A stretch of 64,000 nt of DNA, from the NCBI RefSeq assembly GCF_020531965.1, contig NZ_JAJAWH010000002.1:62001-126000 (forward strand). Direction: 5' to 3'. A program made the position numbers and the translations under genes. Positions within the stretch are counted from its first letter, which is position 1. Every line of letters begins with the position of its first letter. This document shows, piece after piece, positions 50,548 through 59,823 of this stretch. Below the pieces are notes generated by a model. It was given only the letters and a program-made list of their open reading frames with translations, had not been told where the DNA came from and did not search any database. This stretch comes from Pseudorhizobium xiangyangii (lineage in GTDB: Bacteria > Pseudomonadota > Alphaproteobacteria > Rhizobiales > Rhizobiaceae).

Positions 50548-51788
50548 AGGATCTCGCCTGGATCGACCTGGCGCTTACTGCGGCACGGCCGCAGGCCATG
50601 GGAGCGCTCCTACGCTATTTCCGTGACCTCGATACGGCCGAGGAGGCCTTTCAGGAAGCCTGCCTGAGGGCCATCCGCACCTGGCCGGACAAGGGCCCGC
50701 CGCGCGATCCGACCGCCTGGCTGATCTTTGTCGGTCGCAATAGCGGGGTCGATCAGATCCGCAGGACGGCGCGTAACACCGCGCTGCCGGACGAGGAGGT
50801 GCTTTCCGACCTGTCCGATGCGGAGGCCGACATGGCCGAGCGGCTGGACGGCTCGCATTACCGCGACGACATCCTGCGGCTGATGTTCATCTGCTGCCAT
50901 CCGGACCTGCCGGCGACGCAGCAGATCGCCTTGGCGCTCAGGATCGTCTCGGGCATCAGCGTCGCGCAGATCGCCCGTGCCTTCCTGGTCTCCGAAAGCG
51001 CCATGGAGCAGCGCATCACGCGGGCAAAGGCGCGGGTGGCGAAAGCCGGGTTGCCCTTCGAGGCGCCGGGTGCGGTCGAACGGACCGAACGGCTTGGGCC
51101 GGTCGCGGCGATGATCTATCTCGTCTTCAACGAAGGTTACTCCGCCGGCGCCACCAATGCCGATATCGCCGCCCTCTGCGGGGAGGCGATACGACTTGCG
51201 CGACTGCTGCTGCGGATCTTCCCGGGCGAACCGGAGATCATGGGGCTGGCCGCGCTGATGCTCCTGCAGCATTCGAGGCGCGACACCCGTTACGATGCCG
51301 CCGGCCAGATCGTTCTTCTCGAAGAGCAGGACCGCAGCCTGTGGGACCGCCGGCAGATCGAGGAGGCGCTGGCGCTTCTCGACAAGGCGATCCGCCATCG
51401 CCAGCCCGGACCCTATCAGGTGCAGGCGGCCATAGCAGCGCTTCATGCGCGGGCCGCCAAAGCCGAGGACACGGACTGGTCCGAGATCGAACTGCTTTAT
51501 CAGCTTCTGGAGCGGCTCAACCCGTCGCCGGTCGTTTCGCTCAACCGGGTCGTCGCCATCTCCAAGGTTCGCGGTGCGTCCGAGGCGCTGTCCATGCTGG
51601 AACCGCTCGGCGAAGCGCTCGACGGATACTTCTATTTCCATGGCGTGAAGGGCGCGCTTCTCGGCCAGACCGGCGATACGAAAGAAGCGCGCGAAGCGTT
51701 TGGCCGCGCCATCGCGCTCGCCCGTTCGCCGGCGGAGGCGGCCCATATCCGCCACGAGCTCGACCGGCTGGGCGAAAGCGGTGCGTGA
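50544..51788 (+). CDS. ECF RNA polymerase sigma factor with C-terminal extension (ECF42-like)
   Basis: A 414-residue sigma factor. Sigma2 region is about residues 20-90 (FRDLDTAEEAFQEACLRAIRTWPDKGPPRDPTAWLI), sigma4 about 125-185 (RLMFICCHPDLPATQQIALALRI, SVAQIARAFLVSESAMEQRITRAK), and a long C-terminal all-helical extension of 230 residues in the TPR-like layout of ECF42 (DUF6596). These sigma factors lack a partner anti-sigma and are controlled by the extension and DGPF partner. It may govern the following SRPBCC gene and the YCII gene. Confidence 0.88.
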   Translation: MKDLAWIDLALTAARPQAMGALLRYFRDLDTAEEAFQEACLRAIRTWPDKGPPRDPTAWLIFVGRNSGVDQIRRTARNTALPDEEVLSDLSDAEADMAERLDGSHYRDDILRLMFICCHPDLPATQQIALALRIVSGISVAQIARAFLVSESAMEQRITRAKARVAKAGLPFEAPGAVERTERLGPVAAMIYLVFNEGYSAGATNADIAALCGEAIRLARLLLRIFPGEPEIMGLAALMLLQHSRRDTRYDAAGQIVLLEEQDRSLWDRRQIEEALALLDKAIRHRQPGPYQVQAAIAALHARAAKAEDTDWSEIELLYQLLERLNPSPVVSLNRVVAISKVRGASEALSMLEPLGEALDGYFYFHGVKGALLGQTGDTKEAREAFGRAIALARSPAEAAHIRHELDRLGESGA

Positions 51789-51955
51789 ATCAGCGCTTGC
51801 AACCGGAGTGCGGCGTGATCCGACAGAACTGTCGAGGCGCCGTGCGGGAAATGATCGGGAATAAAATTATCCCTCGTGTCGGTTCTCCTGCTTCCGGTTC
51901 GTCCTAGGTTCAACATCCGATGCGATGTGTTACGCAACCGAAGGGAGACAGGACG

Positions 51956-52426
51956 ATGACCAGCAACAATGCCACCCACGAGCTGCAGCTCGTTCGCGAA
52001 TTCGATGTGCCGGCCGAAAAGCTCTACAAGGTCTGGACCACGCCAGAGCGCTTTGGCGAGTGGTTCTGCCCGCTGCCCTGGAAGGTCACCGAGGCGCGCG
52101 TCGACCTTCGGCCGGGAGGCGAGAGCTTCGTTCTGATGGAAGGCCCCGAGGGCGAGAAAATCCCGAACACCGGCGTCTACCTGGAGGTGGTGCCGAACAA
52201 GAGGCTCGTCTTCACCGATGCCTTCACCAAGGCCTGGGTGCCATCGGAAAAGCCGTTCATGACCGGCATCGTCGAGTTCGAGGATCTCGGCAACGGCCGC
52301 ACGAAATATGTCGCGAAGGCCCTGCACTGGACGGCCGAAGACAAGGAGGCCCATGAGAAGATGGGCTTTCATGAGGGCTGGGGCATCGTTGCCGATCAGA
52401 TGGCCGATATCGCCCGGACGTTCTGA
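51956..52426 (+). CDS. SRPBCC/AHSA1-type protein
   Basis: A 156-residue START-like protein of the Aha1/CalC subgroup: LVREFDVPAEKLYKVWTTPERFGEWFCPLPWKV, GGESFVLMEGPEGEKIPNTGVYLEV and a long C-terminal helix HEKMGFHEGWGIVADQMAD. Binds an unknown hydrophobic ligand. Such proteins often travel with ECF42/DGPF loci. GGGAGACAGGACG precedes ATG 51956. The 263 bases to the next gene (52427-52689) show no gene. Confidence 0.86.
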   Translation: MTSNNATHELQLVREFDVPAEKLYKVWTTPERFGEWFCPLPWKVTEARVDLRPGGESFVLMEGPEGEKIPNTGVYLEVVPNKRLVFTDAFTKAWVPSEKPFMTGIVEFEDLGNGRTKYVAKALHWTAEDKEAHEKMGFHEGWGIVADQMADIARTF

Positions 52427-52689
52427 CCTTCAGTCGAAAACTCTGGCCAAGGGAGCAGGGAGGCGGGTGATTTCCACCTGCCTTTCCGTCTCGCACGGTC
52501 GATCCCGGCGTATCGCGGCGGCTGAAATCATCCCGGCCTGAAACTGCACTTCTCAACCTGATTCCGCTCGCTTCCGTAAGAGGTTGTTCGGGAACATTAT
52601 TTAGCAACGTCCTTTAGATGAAATTCGCCATGGAGCCTGTTGGACAAGTCATCGACGCGCCCTACATTCGCGTTCGATGAAATCCTAAT

Positions 52690-54183
52690 GTGTATGGAGC
52701 ATGCGTGGTCCCGGAGTCGCCAGAGCAGAACGGAAGCCACTCATTCCCCGTCGGGGGCGGCGAAACAGGCAGGCTGATACGATCATTCGACTGGTCGAAG
52801 ACGCCACTCGGACCTCTTTCCACATGGCCCCAGAGCCTCCGGACCGTCACCGGCATGCTGCTTCTGTCGCCGGTGCCGATCGTGCTGCTGTGGGGTGAAG
52901 ACGGCATCATGATCTACAACGATGCCTACTCCGTCTTTGCCGGCAAGCGTCATCCGCAGCTGCTCGGATCCAAGGTGCGGGAAGGCTGGGACGAGATTGC
53001 CGACTTCAACGACAACGTGATGAAGGTCGGGCTCGCCGGCGGGACACTCGCCTACGAGAACCAGCAGCTGTCGCTTATCCGCCAGGGCAAGCCGGAGCCC
53101 GTCTGGATGAACCTCGATTATTCTCCGGTTCTCGACGAAAGCGGCAAGCCCGGCGGCGTCATCGCGATAGTCGTCGAAACGACCCAGACGGTTCTCGCCC
53201 AGCAACAGCTGCGCGAGAGCGAGGAGCGTTTCCGGGCGCTGACCAATGCCACGTCCGATGTCGTCTATCGCTTCAGTGCCGACTGGAAGGAGATGCAGCA
53301 GCTCGACGGGCGCGGCTTTCTGGAGGACACCGACAATCCGCGGATCGCCTGGCAGGAGGATTACCTCTATCCCGAGGACAGGCCCAAAATACAGGCGGCG
53401 ATCGACGAATCGATCCGAACCAAGAGCACGTTCCAGATCGAGCATCGCGTCCGCAAGATCGATGGTTCGACCGGGTGGACGCAATCCCGTGCCGTACCGA
53501 TTGTCGATGATGACGGAGAAGTCATCGAGTGGTTTGGCACGGCGACGGATGTCACCTCGCGCCGGCGCAACGAGGAGCACTTGCGGCTCGTCGTCCACGA
53601 GCTCAACCACCGGGTAAAGAACAATCTAGCCATGACGCAGGCGATCGCTGCCCGCACATTCCGCGATGTTACAGACATGAAGGAAGCGCAGGCAGCCTTC
53701 GGTGCCCGAATGGTGGCGCTCGGTCACGCAAACGATCTCCTGACCGGCGAGCGCTGGGTCGGCGCATCGCTGAAAGGCGCAATCGAACAGGCAGTCAAGC
53801 CGCACTGCCCGGATGAAAGCCGCTGTCAAATCGAGGGGGTGGAGGACGTCCAGCTTTCTCCAAAAACGGCGCTGGCGCTGACGCTTGCCATGCACGAGAT
53901 GTCAACCAATGCCTTTAAGTACGGGGCCTGGTCGAATGCTGACGGCAAGGTGAACGTGTCCTGGCGCAGGTATAAGGGCGAGGGTGGTGAAAAGCGCCTG
54001 CAGATCGTCTGGGAAGAAATCGATGGGCCAGTGGTCACTGTCCCGGCGAAGCGCGGCTTCGGGTCGGTCCTGGTCGAGCGTGGCCTGTCGCGTGAGATGG
54101 GTGGCGAAGCGAAGATGGAGTTCCTGCCCCAGGGGCTCGTCTGCACAATCGACGCGCCCGAAGACCCCTACGCAGGTCGCTGA
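52690..54183 (+). CDS. PAS-containing HWE-type sensor histidine kinase
   Basis: A 497-residue kinase. Two PAS domains (about residues 60-165, LLWGEDGIMIYNDAYSVFAG, and 180-300, RFRALTNATSDVVYRFS) precede the HWE kinase core: HELNHRVKNNLA with His307, then MHEMSTNAFKYGA and IVWEEIDGP, which carry the defining residues of the HWE class. No membrane helix is seen. HWE kinases are abundant in Rhizobiales and often feed general stress or light responses. A single-domain response regulator follows after 2 bases. Confidence 0.9.
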   Translation: MYGACVVPESPEQNGSHSFPVGGGETGRLIRSFDWSKTPLGPLSTWPQSLRTVTGMLLLSPVPIVLLWGEDGIMIYNDAYSVFAGKRHPQLLGSKVREGWDEIADFNDNVMKVGLAGGTLAYENQQLSLIRQGKPEPVWMNLDYSPVLDESGKPGGVIAIVVETTQTVLAQQQLRESEERFRALTNATSDVVYRFSADWKEMQQLDGRGFLEDTDNPRIAWQEDYLYPEDRPKIQAAIDESIRTKSTFQIEHRVRKIDGSTGWTQSRAVPIVDDDGEVIEWFGTATDVTSRRRNEEHLRLVVHELNHRVKNNLAMTQAIAARTFRDVTDMKEAQAAFGARMVALGHANDLLTGERWVGASLKGAIEQAVKPHCPDESRCQIEGVEDVQLSPKTALALTLAMHEMSTNAFKYGAWSNADGKVNVSWRRYKGEGGEKRLQIVWEEIDGPVVTVPAKRGFGSVLVERGLSREMGGEAKMEFLPQGLVCTIDAPEDPYAGR

Positions 54184-54185
54184 AA

Positions 54186-54548
54186 ATGGGCTCGCGCGTA
54201 CTCGTGGTCGAAGACGAAATGACGATAGCCCTTTTGATCGAGGACATGCTGGTCGAGATGGGGCACGTCGTGGTCGATCTCGCCATGCGTCTCCCCCAGG
54301 CGGAGGAGCTTGCTCGCAAAGCCGAATTTGACGTCGCCGTGCTCGACGTCAATCTGGACGGTCGCCGGTCGTTTCCGGTGGCGGATATCCTGAGGGAACG
54401 AGGGATTCCGTTTGTCTTTGCTACGGGCTACGGCGCAAGTGGTGTGGATCCGACCTATGCGCACAGCCCGATCGTGACGAAGCCGTTCGTCATTGATGAG
54501 TTGAAAACGGCCATCGAAGGGCTGGTGGGTGTGGACCCGGGGCGATGA
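54186..54548 (+). CDS. Single-domain response regulator
   Basis: A 120-residue receiver without output domain. VLVVEDEMTIALLIEDML gives the acidic pocket, VAVLDVNLDG the phospho-acceptor Asp and VTKPFVIDEL the conserved Lys. It starts two bases after the HWE kinase stop, so it is its likely partner. Single-domain receivers act as phosphate sinks or shuttles. Confidence 0.93.
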   Translation: MGSRVLVVEDEMTIALLIEDMLVEMGHVVVDLAMRLPQAEELARKAEFDVAVLDVNLDGRRSFPVADILRERGIPFVFATGYGASGVDPTYAHSPIVTKPFVIDELKTAIEGLVGVDPGR

Positions 54549-54649
54549 GGGCGTCCGAGGCAGGCGGAGAGGATTTCGTGCCGGGAGAGTTCTGGCCATC
54601 TGCCGCAAGCGAGTGAGAGCCTGCGGCAGAAGTTCGTCAGCATGCTACG

Positions 54650-55726
54650 TCACAGACGTGCTTCGAGGATGAGGTTGAACGGCGTCTGCAGGGCGCGGCG
54701 GAAGTGGGTGAAGCCCGCCTTGCGGAAGATATCCGCCAGCCGCGCCTCGCCCGCCTGGGCACCGAGCACCGTGTGTCCACCGTCCGAGATCGCATGGGCA
54801 CAGCAGATCGTCGTCGAAGCGGCGTAGTAGAGCCGCCCGACAGGCGAGATATTGTCCTCCACACGATCGTTGGCGAATGGTTCCACGAGCATCACCGTGC
54901 CGCCGGGCGCAAGCGAGCGGGCTGCATGTTCGGCGGCTGCCTGCGGATTGCCCATGTCGTGCAGGCAATCGAAGAAGCAGATGAGGTCATAGCCGCCTCC
55001 CGGATAGTCATCGGCTCTCGCTGTCGCGAACGTGGTGCGGTCCTCCACGCCGGCTTCGATGGCCACTGTGCGGGCCTCGATCACCGACTTCTCGTGATTG
55101 TCGAAACCGTGGAAGGTGGAAGCCGGGAAGGCGCCTGCCATCAGCACGGTCGAATGCCCGTGGCCGCAACCGACATCGGCCACCTTTGCGCCATTCCCGA
55201 GCTTCTCGGTCACGCCGTCGAGTGCCGGCAGCCATTCCGGCACGAGGCTCGCCTTGTAGGCATTGCGGTAGAAGGCCGCGACGCCGCAATAAAGTCGGCC
55301 GTCATGATCGCCCCACGGAATACCGGCTCCCGTACGGAACGCCTGCACCGCCTTCTCTTCGTCTGCCCACATGGAGGCCGGCACCGACCATGCGTTCGGG
55401 ATGAAGACGGGGCTGTCCTCGTCGGCGAGCACAAGCGCCTGCTCCGGGGTCAGTTCGTATGTGCCGCTGATGGCGTGGTAGGTCACGTAGCCGCCGGCCA
55501 CCTGCGACCCCAGCCATTCGCGCACGTAGCGTTCGGCGCAGCCGGTGCGGCCGGCGACCTCGCGGGACGTGAGCGGCCCCTTTCCGGCCATCGCCTTGTA
55601 AAGGCCGAGCCGGTGGCCGAGGCTCACCATCACGCCGCCATAGCCGGCGGAGAGGTCGCTCACGACGCGGCCCACGAGTGCGTCCAGCTTGGCCGTGTCG
55701 ATGGTCTTCGATTGTGCGTAATCCAT
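54650..55726 (-). CDS. Class I SAM-dependent methyltransferase with N-terminal winged helix
   Basis: A 358-residue enzyme. A winged-helix dimerisation domain (about residues 30-100, GLYKAMAGKGPLTSREVAGRTGCAERYVREWL) is followed by a methyltransferase domain with motif I VADVGCGHGHSTVLMAGAFP, acidic motif II HGFDNHEKS and IV DLICFFDCLHDMG. This layout resembles O-methyltransferases and the large group of SAM-dependent methyltransferases linked to stress. The frame continues upstream to 56206 only in shadow of the GlxA gene; ATG 55726 is used. Divergent from the GlxA-type regulator. Confidence 0.88.
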   Translation of the reverse strand: MDYAQSKTIDTAKLDALVGRVVSDLSAGYGGVMVSLGHRLGLYKAMAGKGPLTSREVAGRTGCAERYVREWLGSQVAGGYVTYHAISGTYELTPEQALVLADEDSPVFIPNAWSVPASMWADEEKAVQAFRTGAGIPWGDHDGRLYCGVAAFYRNAYKASLVPEWLPALDGVTEKLGNGAKVADVGCGHGHSTVLMAGAFPASTFHGFDNHEKSVIEARTVAIEAGVEDRTTFATARADDYPGGGYDLICFFDCLHDMGNPQAAAEHAARSLAPGGTVMLVEPFANDRVEDNISPVGRLYYAASTTICCAHAISDGGHTVLGAQAGEARLADIFRKAGFTHFRRALQTPFNLILEARL

Positions 55727-55907
55727 ATCGTATTCTCCCTGGTCCTGACCTCTTTCCCGAGGTGCCCGCACAATCGCAGCAGGGGAGGCGGGACGGCAGA
55801 GCGGTGCGGGCCACAACCGGGTCGTTTGGGCCATGCGGGCAGGATTTGTTCGGCCGTGGTGTCTCGCCCCTTTCGGCGCTATTCTCTCCGCCTTGATCAG
55901 GTGGGCG

Positions 55908-56969
55908 ATGATGACGCCGAGCGATGCGCGCATATCACCAACGGCGGGGCAGGCGCCTCTGCATGTGAGCCTCGTGGCGATCCCCGAGGCGGTGATCTCG
56001 ACGCTGAGCGGAATTTTCGACGTGATGAACGCCTTTGCCATCGTGCCGGGACCGGAGGGTGCTGCCAGAACGCCGCCCTTCCTGGTGGAAGTCGTCGGGC
56101 GCCAGTCGGGGCCGCTGCAGCTTGCCAGCAAGGTGCCGGTAACCGTGCAACGGGCGATCGCCGACATCGACCGGACGGACATTGTCATCGTGCCTTCGGT
56201 GCTCATCGGAAATGAGGGGTGGATCCGCGACCGGTATCCCGACCTCGTTCAATGGAGCCGCACCATGCACGAGCGCGGTGCGCTTTTATGCTCGGCCTGT
56301 TCCGGCATTTTCCTGCTGGCCGAGACCGGATTGTTCGACGGTGCCGATGCGACCGTGCATTTCGGCTATGCGCGGGCTTTCCGGGAGGCGTATCCACAGG
56401 TGCCGATCCATCCCGAAAAGGTGCTCGTGGTGTCGGGCAGGAGCGATGAACTCATCACGTCGGGCGCCTCCATGACCTGGCACGATCTCGTCCTCTACCT
56501 GATCGCCCGCCATGCGGGCGCGACTGCCGCGCAGACGATTGCGCGCTTCTTCGCCCTTCAATGGCATCAGGACGGGCTTGCGCCCTACATGGTCTTCGAC
56601 GGACGCCGGGACCATGGCGACATGGCGATCGGAGCTGCGCAGGACTGGCTGGCGGGGCATTTCTCCGTCGTCGATCCGCTCGACGGGATGATCAGGAGTG
56701 CCGGTCTTGCCGAGCGCACTTTCAAGCGACGCTTCACGCAGGCGACGGGCATGAGCCCGATCTCCTATGTCCAGCGGCTGCGGATCGAGGAGGCCAAGCG
56801 CCGGCTGGAGCGGACGGAAGCTTCCGTCGACGAGATCAGCTGGCAGGTGGGGTACGAGGAACCTGCCTTCTTCCGCCGTCTGTTCAAGCGGGTCACAGGC
56901 TTGACCCCGGGGAGCTATCGGCGGCGGTTCCAGATGCCGGATTTTGCGCGCCCCGGCGGCAGAGGATGA
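55908..56969 (+). CDS. GlxA-family AraC-type transcriptional regulator
   Basis: A 353-residue regulator: DJ-1/PfpI-like amidase-fold domain (about 25-190, DRTDIVIVPSVLIG, LLCSACSGIFLLAETGL, with the nucleophile-elbow Cys) and a C-terminal AraC DNA-binding domain (RTFKRRFTQATGMSPISYVQRLRIEEAKRRLE, then EISWQVGYEEPAFFRRLFKRVTGLTPGSYRRRF). Activates or represses neighbouring genes in response to an unknown small molecule. Start ATG 55908 (a second at 55911). Confidence 0.9.
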   Translation: MMTPSDARISPTAGQAPLHVSLVAIPEAVISTLSGIFDVMNAFAIVPGPEGAARTPPFLVEVVGRQSGPLQLASKVPVTVQRAIADIDRTDIVIVPSVLIGNEGWIRDRYPDLVQWSRTMHERGALLCSACSGIFLLAETGLFDGADATVHFGYARAFREAYPQVPIHPEKVLVVSGRSDELITSGASMTWHDLVLYLIARHAGATAAQTIARFFALQWHQDGLAPYMVFDGRRDHGDMAIGAAQDWLAGHFSVVDPLDGMIRSAGLAERTFKRRFTQATGMSPISYVQRLRIEEAKRRLERTEASVDEISWQVGYEEPAFFRRLFKRVTGLTPGSYRRRFQMPDFARPGGRG

Positions 56970-57049
56970 GCACCGAAGGCGTTCGCTTTCATTCCATTCT
57001 CCTCATGTAAGGCTTATCATGCAGCCTGCATTCTTCGGAGGTGCGCGAC

Positions 57050-57856
57050 ATGACCGAGGCTTCCCGGCACGATGCCTGGCAGGCAGGCGGCAGCTACGAC
57101 AACTACATGGGTCGCTGGAGCCGGCGCATCGCGCCGCGCTTTCTGGACTGGCTCGCGCCCGAGGAGGGCCTCGAATGGCTCGACGTCGGCTGCGGCACCG
57201 GCGAGCTTTCGGATGCGATCGTCTCCCACTGCAATCCGAGGGGCCTGATCGGCATCGACCAGGCGGAAGGGTTTCTGTTGACGGCGCGGGACAAGGTGCC
57301 TGACCCCCGCGTGAAGTTCGACGTCGGCCAGGCCCAATCCCTTCCGTTCCCATCCCAAAGCTTCGACGTTGTTGTCTCCGGCCTCATGCTCAACTTCGTT
57401 TCCGACCGGCCGGAAGCGCTCGGCGAAATGAAGCGGGTGGCGCGGGGCGACGGCACGGTCGCCTATTATGTCTGGGACTATCCAGGCGGCGGCGTCGAGT
57501 TCCTGCGGGCCTTCTGGATGGCGGCGATCGACCTCGACCCGAAAGCGCAGGACCTCGGCGAGGACCGTCGCTTCCCGTTCTGCACCAGCGAAGGGCTGGC
57601 CGCACTTGCCGAGGAGGCAGGGCTTGCCGAAGTCGACGTAACCGCCATTGAGGCCCCCACCCATTTCCAGGATTTCGACGACTTCTGGCGTCCTTTCACG
57701 CTGGGTACCGGGCCGGCGCCCGGCTATTGCGTCAATCTTCCACCGGAGGAGCGGCAACAATTGAAGGAACGGCTTCAAACGAGCCTTCCCTACGCCAGGG
57801 ATGGCTCTATCCCGCTCAAGACGAGAGCCTGGGCTGTCCGGGGCCGTGTGAGCTGA
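57050..57856 (+). CDS. Class I SAM-dependent methyltransferase
   Basis: A 268-residue UbiE-like methyltransferase. Motif I is [15 protein letters not shown], acidic loop GIDQAEGFL, motif [16 protein letters not shown] and then [23 protein letters not shown] eight bases before ATG 57050 sets the start. Substrate unknown. Followed by 109 bases with an inverted repeat and then the LLM oxidoreductase. Confidence 0.88.
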   Translation: MTEASRHDAWQAGGSYDNYMGRWSRRIAPRFLDWLAPEEGLEWLDVGCGTGELSDAIVSHCNPRGLIGIDQAEGFLLTARDKVPDPRVKFDVGQAQSLPFPSQSFDVVVSGLMLNFVSDRPEALGEMKRVARGDGTVAYYVWDYPGGGVEFLRAFWMAAIDLDPKAQDLGEDRRFPFCTSEGLAALAEEAGLAEVDVTAIEAPTHFQDFDDFWRPFTLGTGPAPGYCVNLPPEERQQLKERLQTSLPYARDGSIPLKTRAWAVRGRVS

Positions 57857-57879
57857 CGTCAAACAATCCTTTCAAACAT

Positions 57880-57896
57880 TCGAACGGACCGTTCGA
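57880..57896. promoter_or_regulatory. 17-base operator-like palindrome upstream of LLM oxidoreductase
   Basis: TCGAACGG A CCGTTCGA, perfect, 70 bases before the ATG at 57966. A symmetric ACCGTTCGGT-like core is typical of TetR-type operators; no TetR gene is in the window. The two A/T-rich sides fit a promoter overlapping the site. Confidence 0.5.
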
Positions 57897-57965
57897 TATA
57901 TTGGCATTTGCAGCCGGCTCTCCGGGTCTCTATCTCCTGACCAACAACAGGATCGGATAGAGACG

Positions 57966-59027
57966 ATGGAAATTGGACTTTACACTTTCGCGGACGTCGA
58001 TGCCTCTGCTGCCGACAAGGGTGCAGTCGGCGCCCAACGCCTCAAGAACCTCCTTGAGGAAATCGAGCTTGCCGACCAGGTCGGCCTCGACGTCTTCGGG
58101 CTCGGCGAGCACCACCGGCCGGATTATGCCGTCTCTTCGCCGGCCACCGTGCTTGCCGCGGCGGCGGTGAAGACGAAGAACATACGGCTGTCGAGCGCGG
58201 TCTCGGTCCTGAGTTCGGACGAGCCGGTGCGCATCTTCCAGCAGTTCTCGACCGTGGACCTCCTGTCGAACGGCCGGGCCGAGATCATGGCGGGCCGAGG
58301 CTCCTTCATCGAGTCCTTCCCGCTGTTCGGCTACGACCTTGGCGATTACGACCAGCTGTTTTCCGAAAAGCTCGACCTGCTTCTGGCGATCCGCGACGAG
58401 GAAGTGGTTACCTGGGCGGAAGGGCAGTTGCGTGCGCCGATCAACGGCCGGGGCGTCTATCCGCGGCCGCTGCAGGAAAAGCTGCCGGTCTGGATCGCCG
58501 TCGGCGGCACGCCGCAATCGGTGGCGCGGGCCGGTGCCCTCGGTCTGCCGGTAGCGATTGCCATCATCGGCGGCGAATACCCGCGCTTTGCGCCGCTCCT
58601 CCAACTTTACCACGAGGCCGCTCGCCGGGCCGGACAGGACCCGACGAAGCTGAAGACCAGCATCAACGTCCATGGTTTCATCGCCGACACGACCGAGAAG
58701 GCCGCCGACCAGTTCTACGGCCCGCAGGCGGCGGTGATGGACAGGCTTGGCCGCGAGCGTGGTTGGGCGCCGACGAACCGCGCGCATTTCGACCAGGCCC
58801 GCGGGCCGACCGGCAACCTCTTCGTCGGAGACCCGGAACTGGTGGCTGAAAAGATTGTTGCGGCTCACAGGGTGTTCGGCAATGACCGCTTCCTGCTGCA
58901 GATGGCGATCGGCCTGATGCCGCACGACCAGATCATGCGCGGCATCGAGCTTTACGGCACGAAAGTCGCGCCGCTGGTCAGAAAAGAATTGACCGGCTCG
59001 TCGTATGGCGCGAAACCGGCCGCCTGA
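57966..59027 (+). CDS. LLM-class flavin-dependent oxidoreductase
   Basis: A 353-residue bacterial luciferase-like enzyme. It begins [11 protein letters not shown] and has [25 protein letters not shown] and the loop [29 protein letters not shown], with a C-terminal [20 protein letters not shown]. Uses FMN or F420 with an NADH-linked reductase to oxidise an unknown compound. A 17-base palindrome lies 70 bases upstream. Methionine aminopeptidase follows after 16 bases. Confidence 0.9.
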   Translation: MEIGLYTFADVDASAADKGAVGAQRLKNLLEEIELADQVGLDVFGLGEHHRPDYAVSSPATVLAAAAVKTKNIRLSSAVSVLSSDEPVRIFQQFSTVDLLSNGRAEIMAGRGSFIESFPLFGYDLGDYDQLFSEKLDLLLAIRDEEVVTWAEGQLRAPINGRGVYPRPLQEKLPVWIAVGGTPQSVARAGALGLPVAIAIIGGEYPRFAPLLQLYHEAARRAGQDPTKLKTSINVHGFIADTTEKAADQFYGPQAAVMDRLGRERGWAPTNRAHFDQARGPTGNLFVGDPELVAEKIVAAHRVFGNDRFLLQMAIGLMPHDQIMRGIELYGTKVAPLVRKELTGSSYGAKPAA

Positions 59028-59043
59028 AAGACCGGACGGCAAG

Positions 59044-59799
59044 ATGATCGTTACCACTGAAGAAGAACTGCAAAGGCTGAAGGATGTCGGCCGCATCTGC
59101 GCCATTGCCATCGAAACGATGGCGAAGGCGTTGGAACCCGGCATCACCACCGCCGAACTCGACGCTATCGGCCGCAAGGTGCTGGAGGACAATGGTGCGG
59201 AGTCCGCTCCGGAATTCTGCTACAAGTTCCCCGGCGCCACCTGCATCAGCGTCAACGAGGAAGTGGCGCACGGCATCCCCGGTCCGCGGGTGATCCAGGC
59301 GGGCGACCTCGTCAATATCGACGTATCGGCTGTCAAGGACGGGTTGTTTGGCGACGCCGGTGCGTCTTATGCGGTGCCGCCGGTGACGCGTCAGGTGGAG
59401 AAGCTCTGTCGCGACGGTCGCCGGGCGCTGTGGACCGGGCTGCAGCAGGTGAAGACCGGGAAGCCGATCGCCGGCATCGGCAATGCAATCGGTGCCTTTG
59501 CCAGGAAAAACCGCTACACGCTGATCCAGAACCTTTCCAGCCACGGCATTGGCCTCACGCTCCATGACGATCCGAAGGAAGTGCCGACTTGGCCGGATCC
59601 GACCGAGACGCGCGTCATCGAAGAGGGGCTGGTGTTCACCATCGAGCCTTTCCTGTCGCTTGGCGCCGACTGGGCCGAGGATGGCGGCAACGGAGATCCC
59701 TGGACGCTCTATAGCGAGCCACGGGCGCTTACCGTACAGTACGAGCATACGATCGTCGCGACGAAGAACGGTCCTATCATCCTGACCCTGCCGAGCTAG
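59044..59799 (+). CDS. map: Type I methionine aminopeptidase
   Basis: A 251-residue MetAP. The five metal ligands are present: Asp in VNIDVSAVKDG, Asp in LFGDAG, His in SSHGIG, Glu in FTIEPF and Glu in QYEHTI; His in EEVAHGIP is the substrate-binding His. Removes the initiator Met. The ATG 59044 (IVTTEEELQRLK) is the normal family start; a frame from 59005 overlaps the preceding gene. As a second map-type gene beside a flavoenzyme, it may be a paralog of the housekeeping enzyme. The order of neighbours (LLM, MetAP, FUSC) is unusual. Confidence 0.94.
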   Translation: MIVTTEEELQRLKDVGRICAIAIETMAKALEPGITTAELDAIGRKVLEDNGAESAPEFCYKFPGATCISVNEEVAHGIPGPRVIQAGDLVNIDVSAVKDGLFGDAGASYAVPPVTRQVEKLCRDGRRALWTGLQQVKTGKPIAGIGNAIGAFARKNRYTLIQNLSSHGIGLTLHDDPKEVPTWPDPTETRVIEEGLVFTIEPFLSLGADWAEDGGNGDPWTLYSEPRALTVQYEHTIVATKNGPIILTLPS

Positions 59800-59823
59800 C
59801 CGGAAGAAGACCAGGCGGATTAC

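Noticed and set aside
52561-52689. NepR-like small gene or EcfG promoter before the HWE kinase
   Set aside because: GGGAAC occurs but the second promoter half is only about 12 bases away, and no small open frame with a ribosome binding site is seen.
55727-56206. N-terminal extension of the methyltransferase to 56206
   Set aside because: It would lie inside the divergent GlxA gene; the winged-helix methyltransferase starts at the ATG at 55726.
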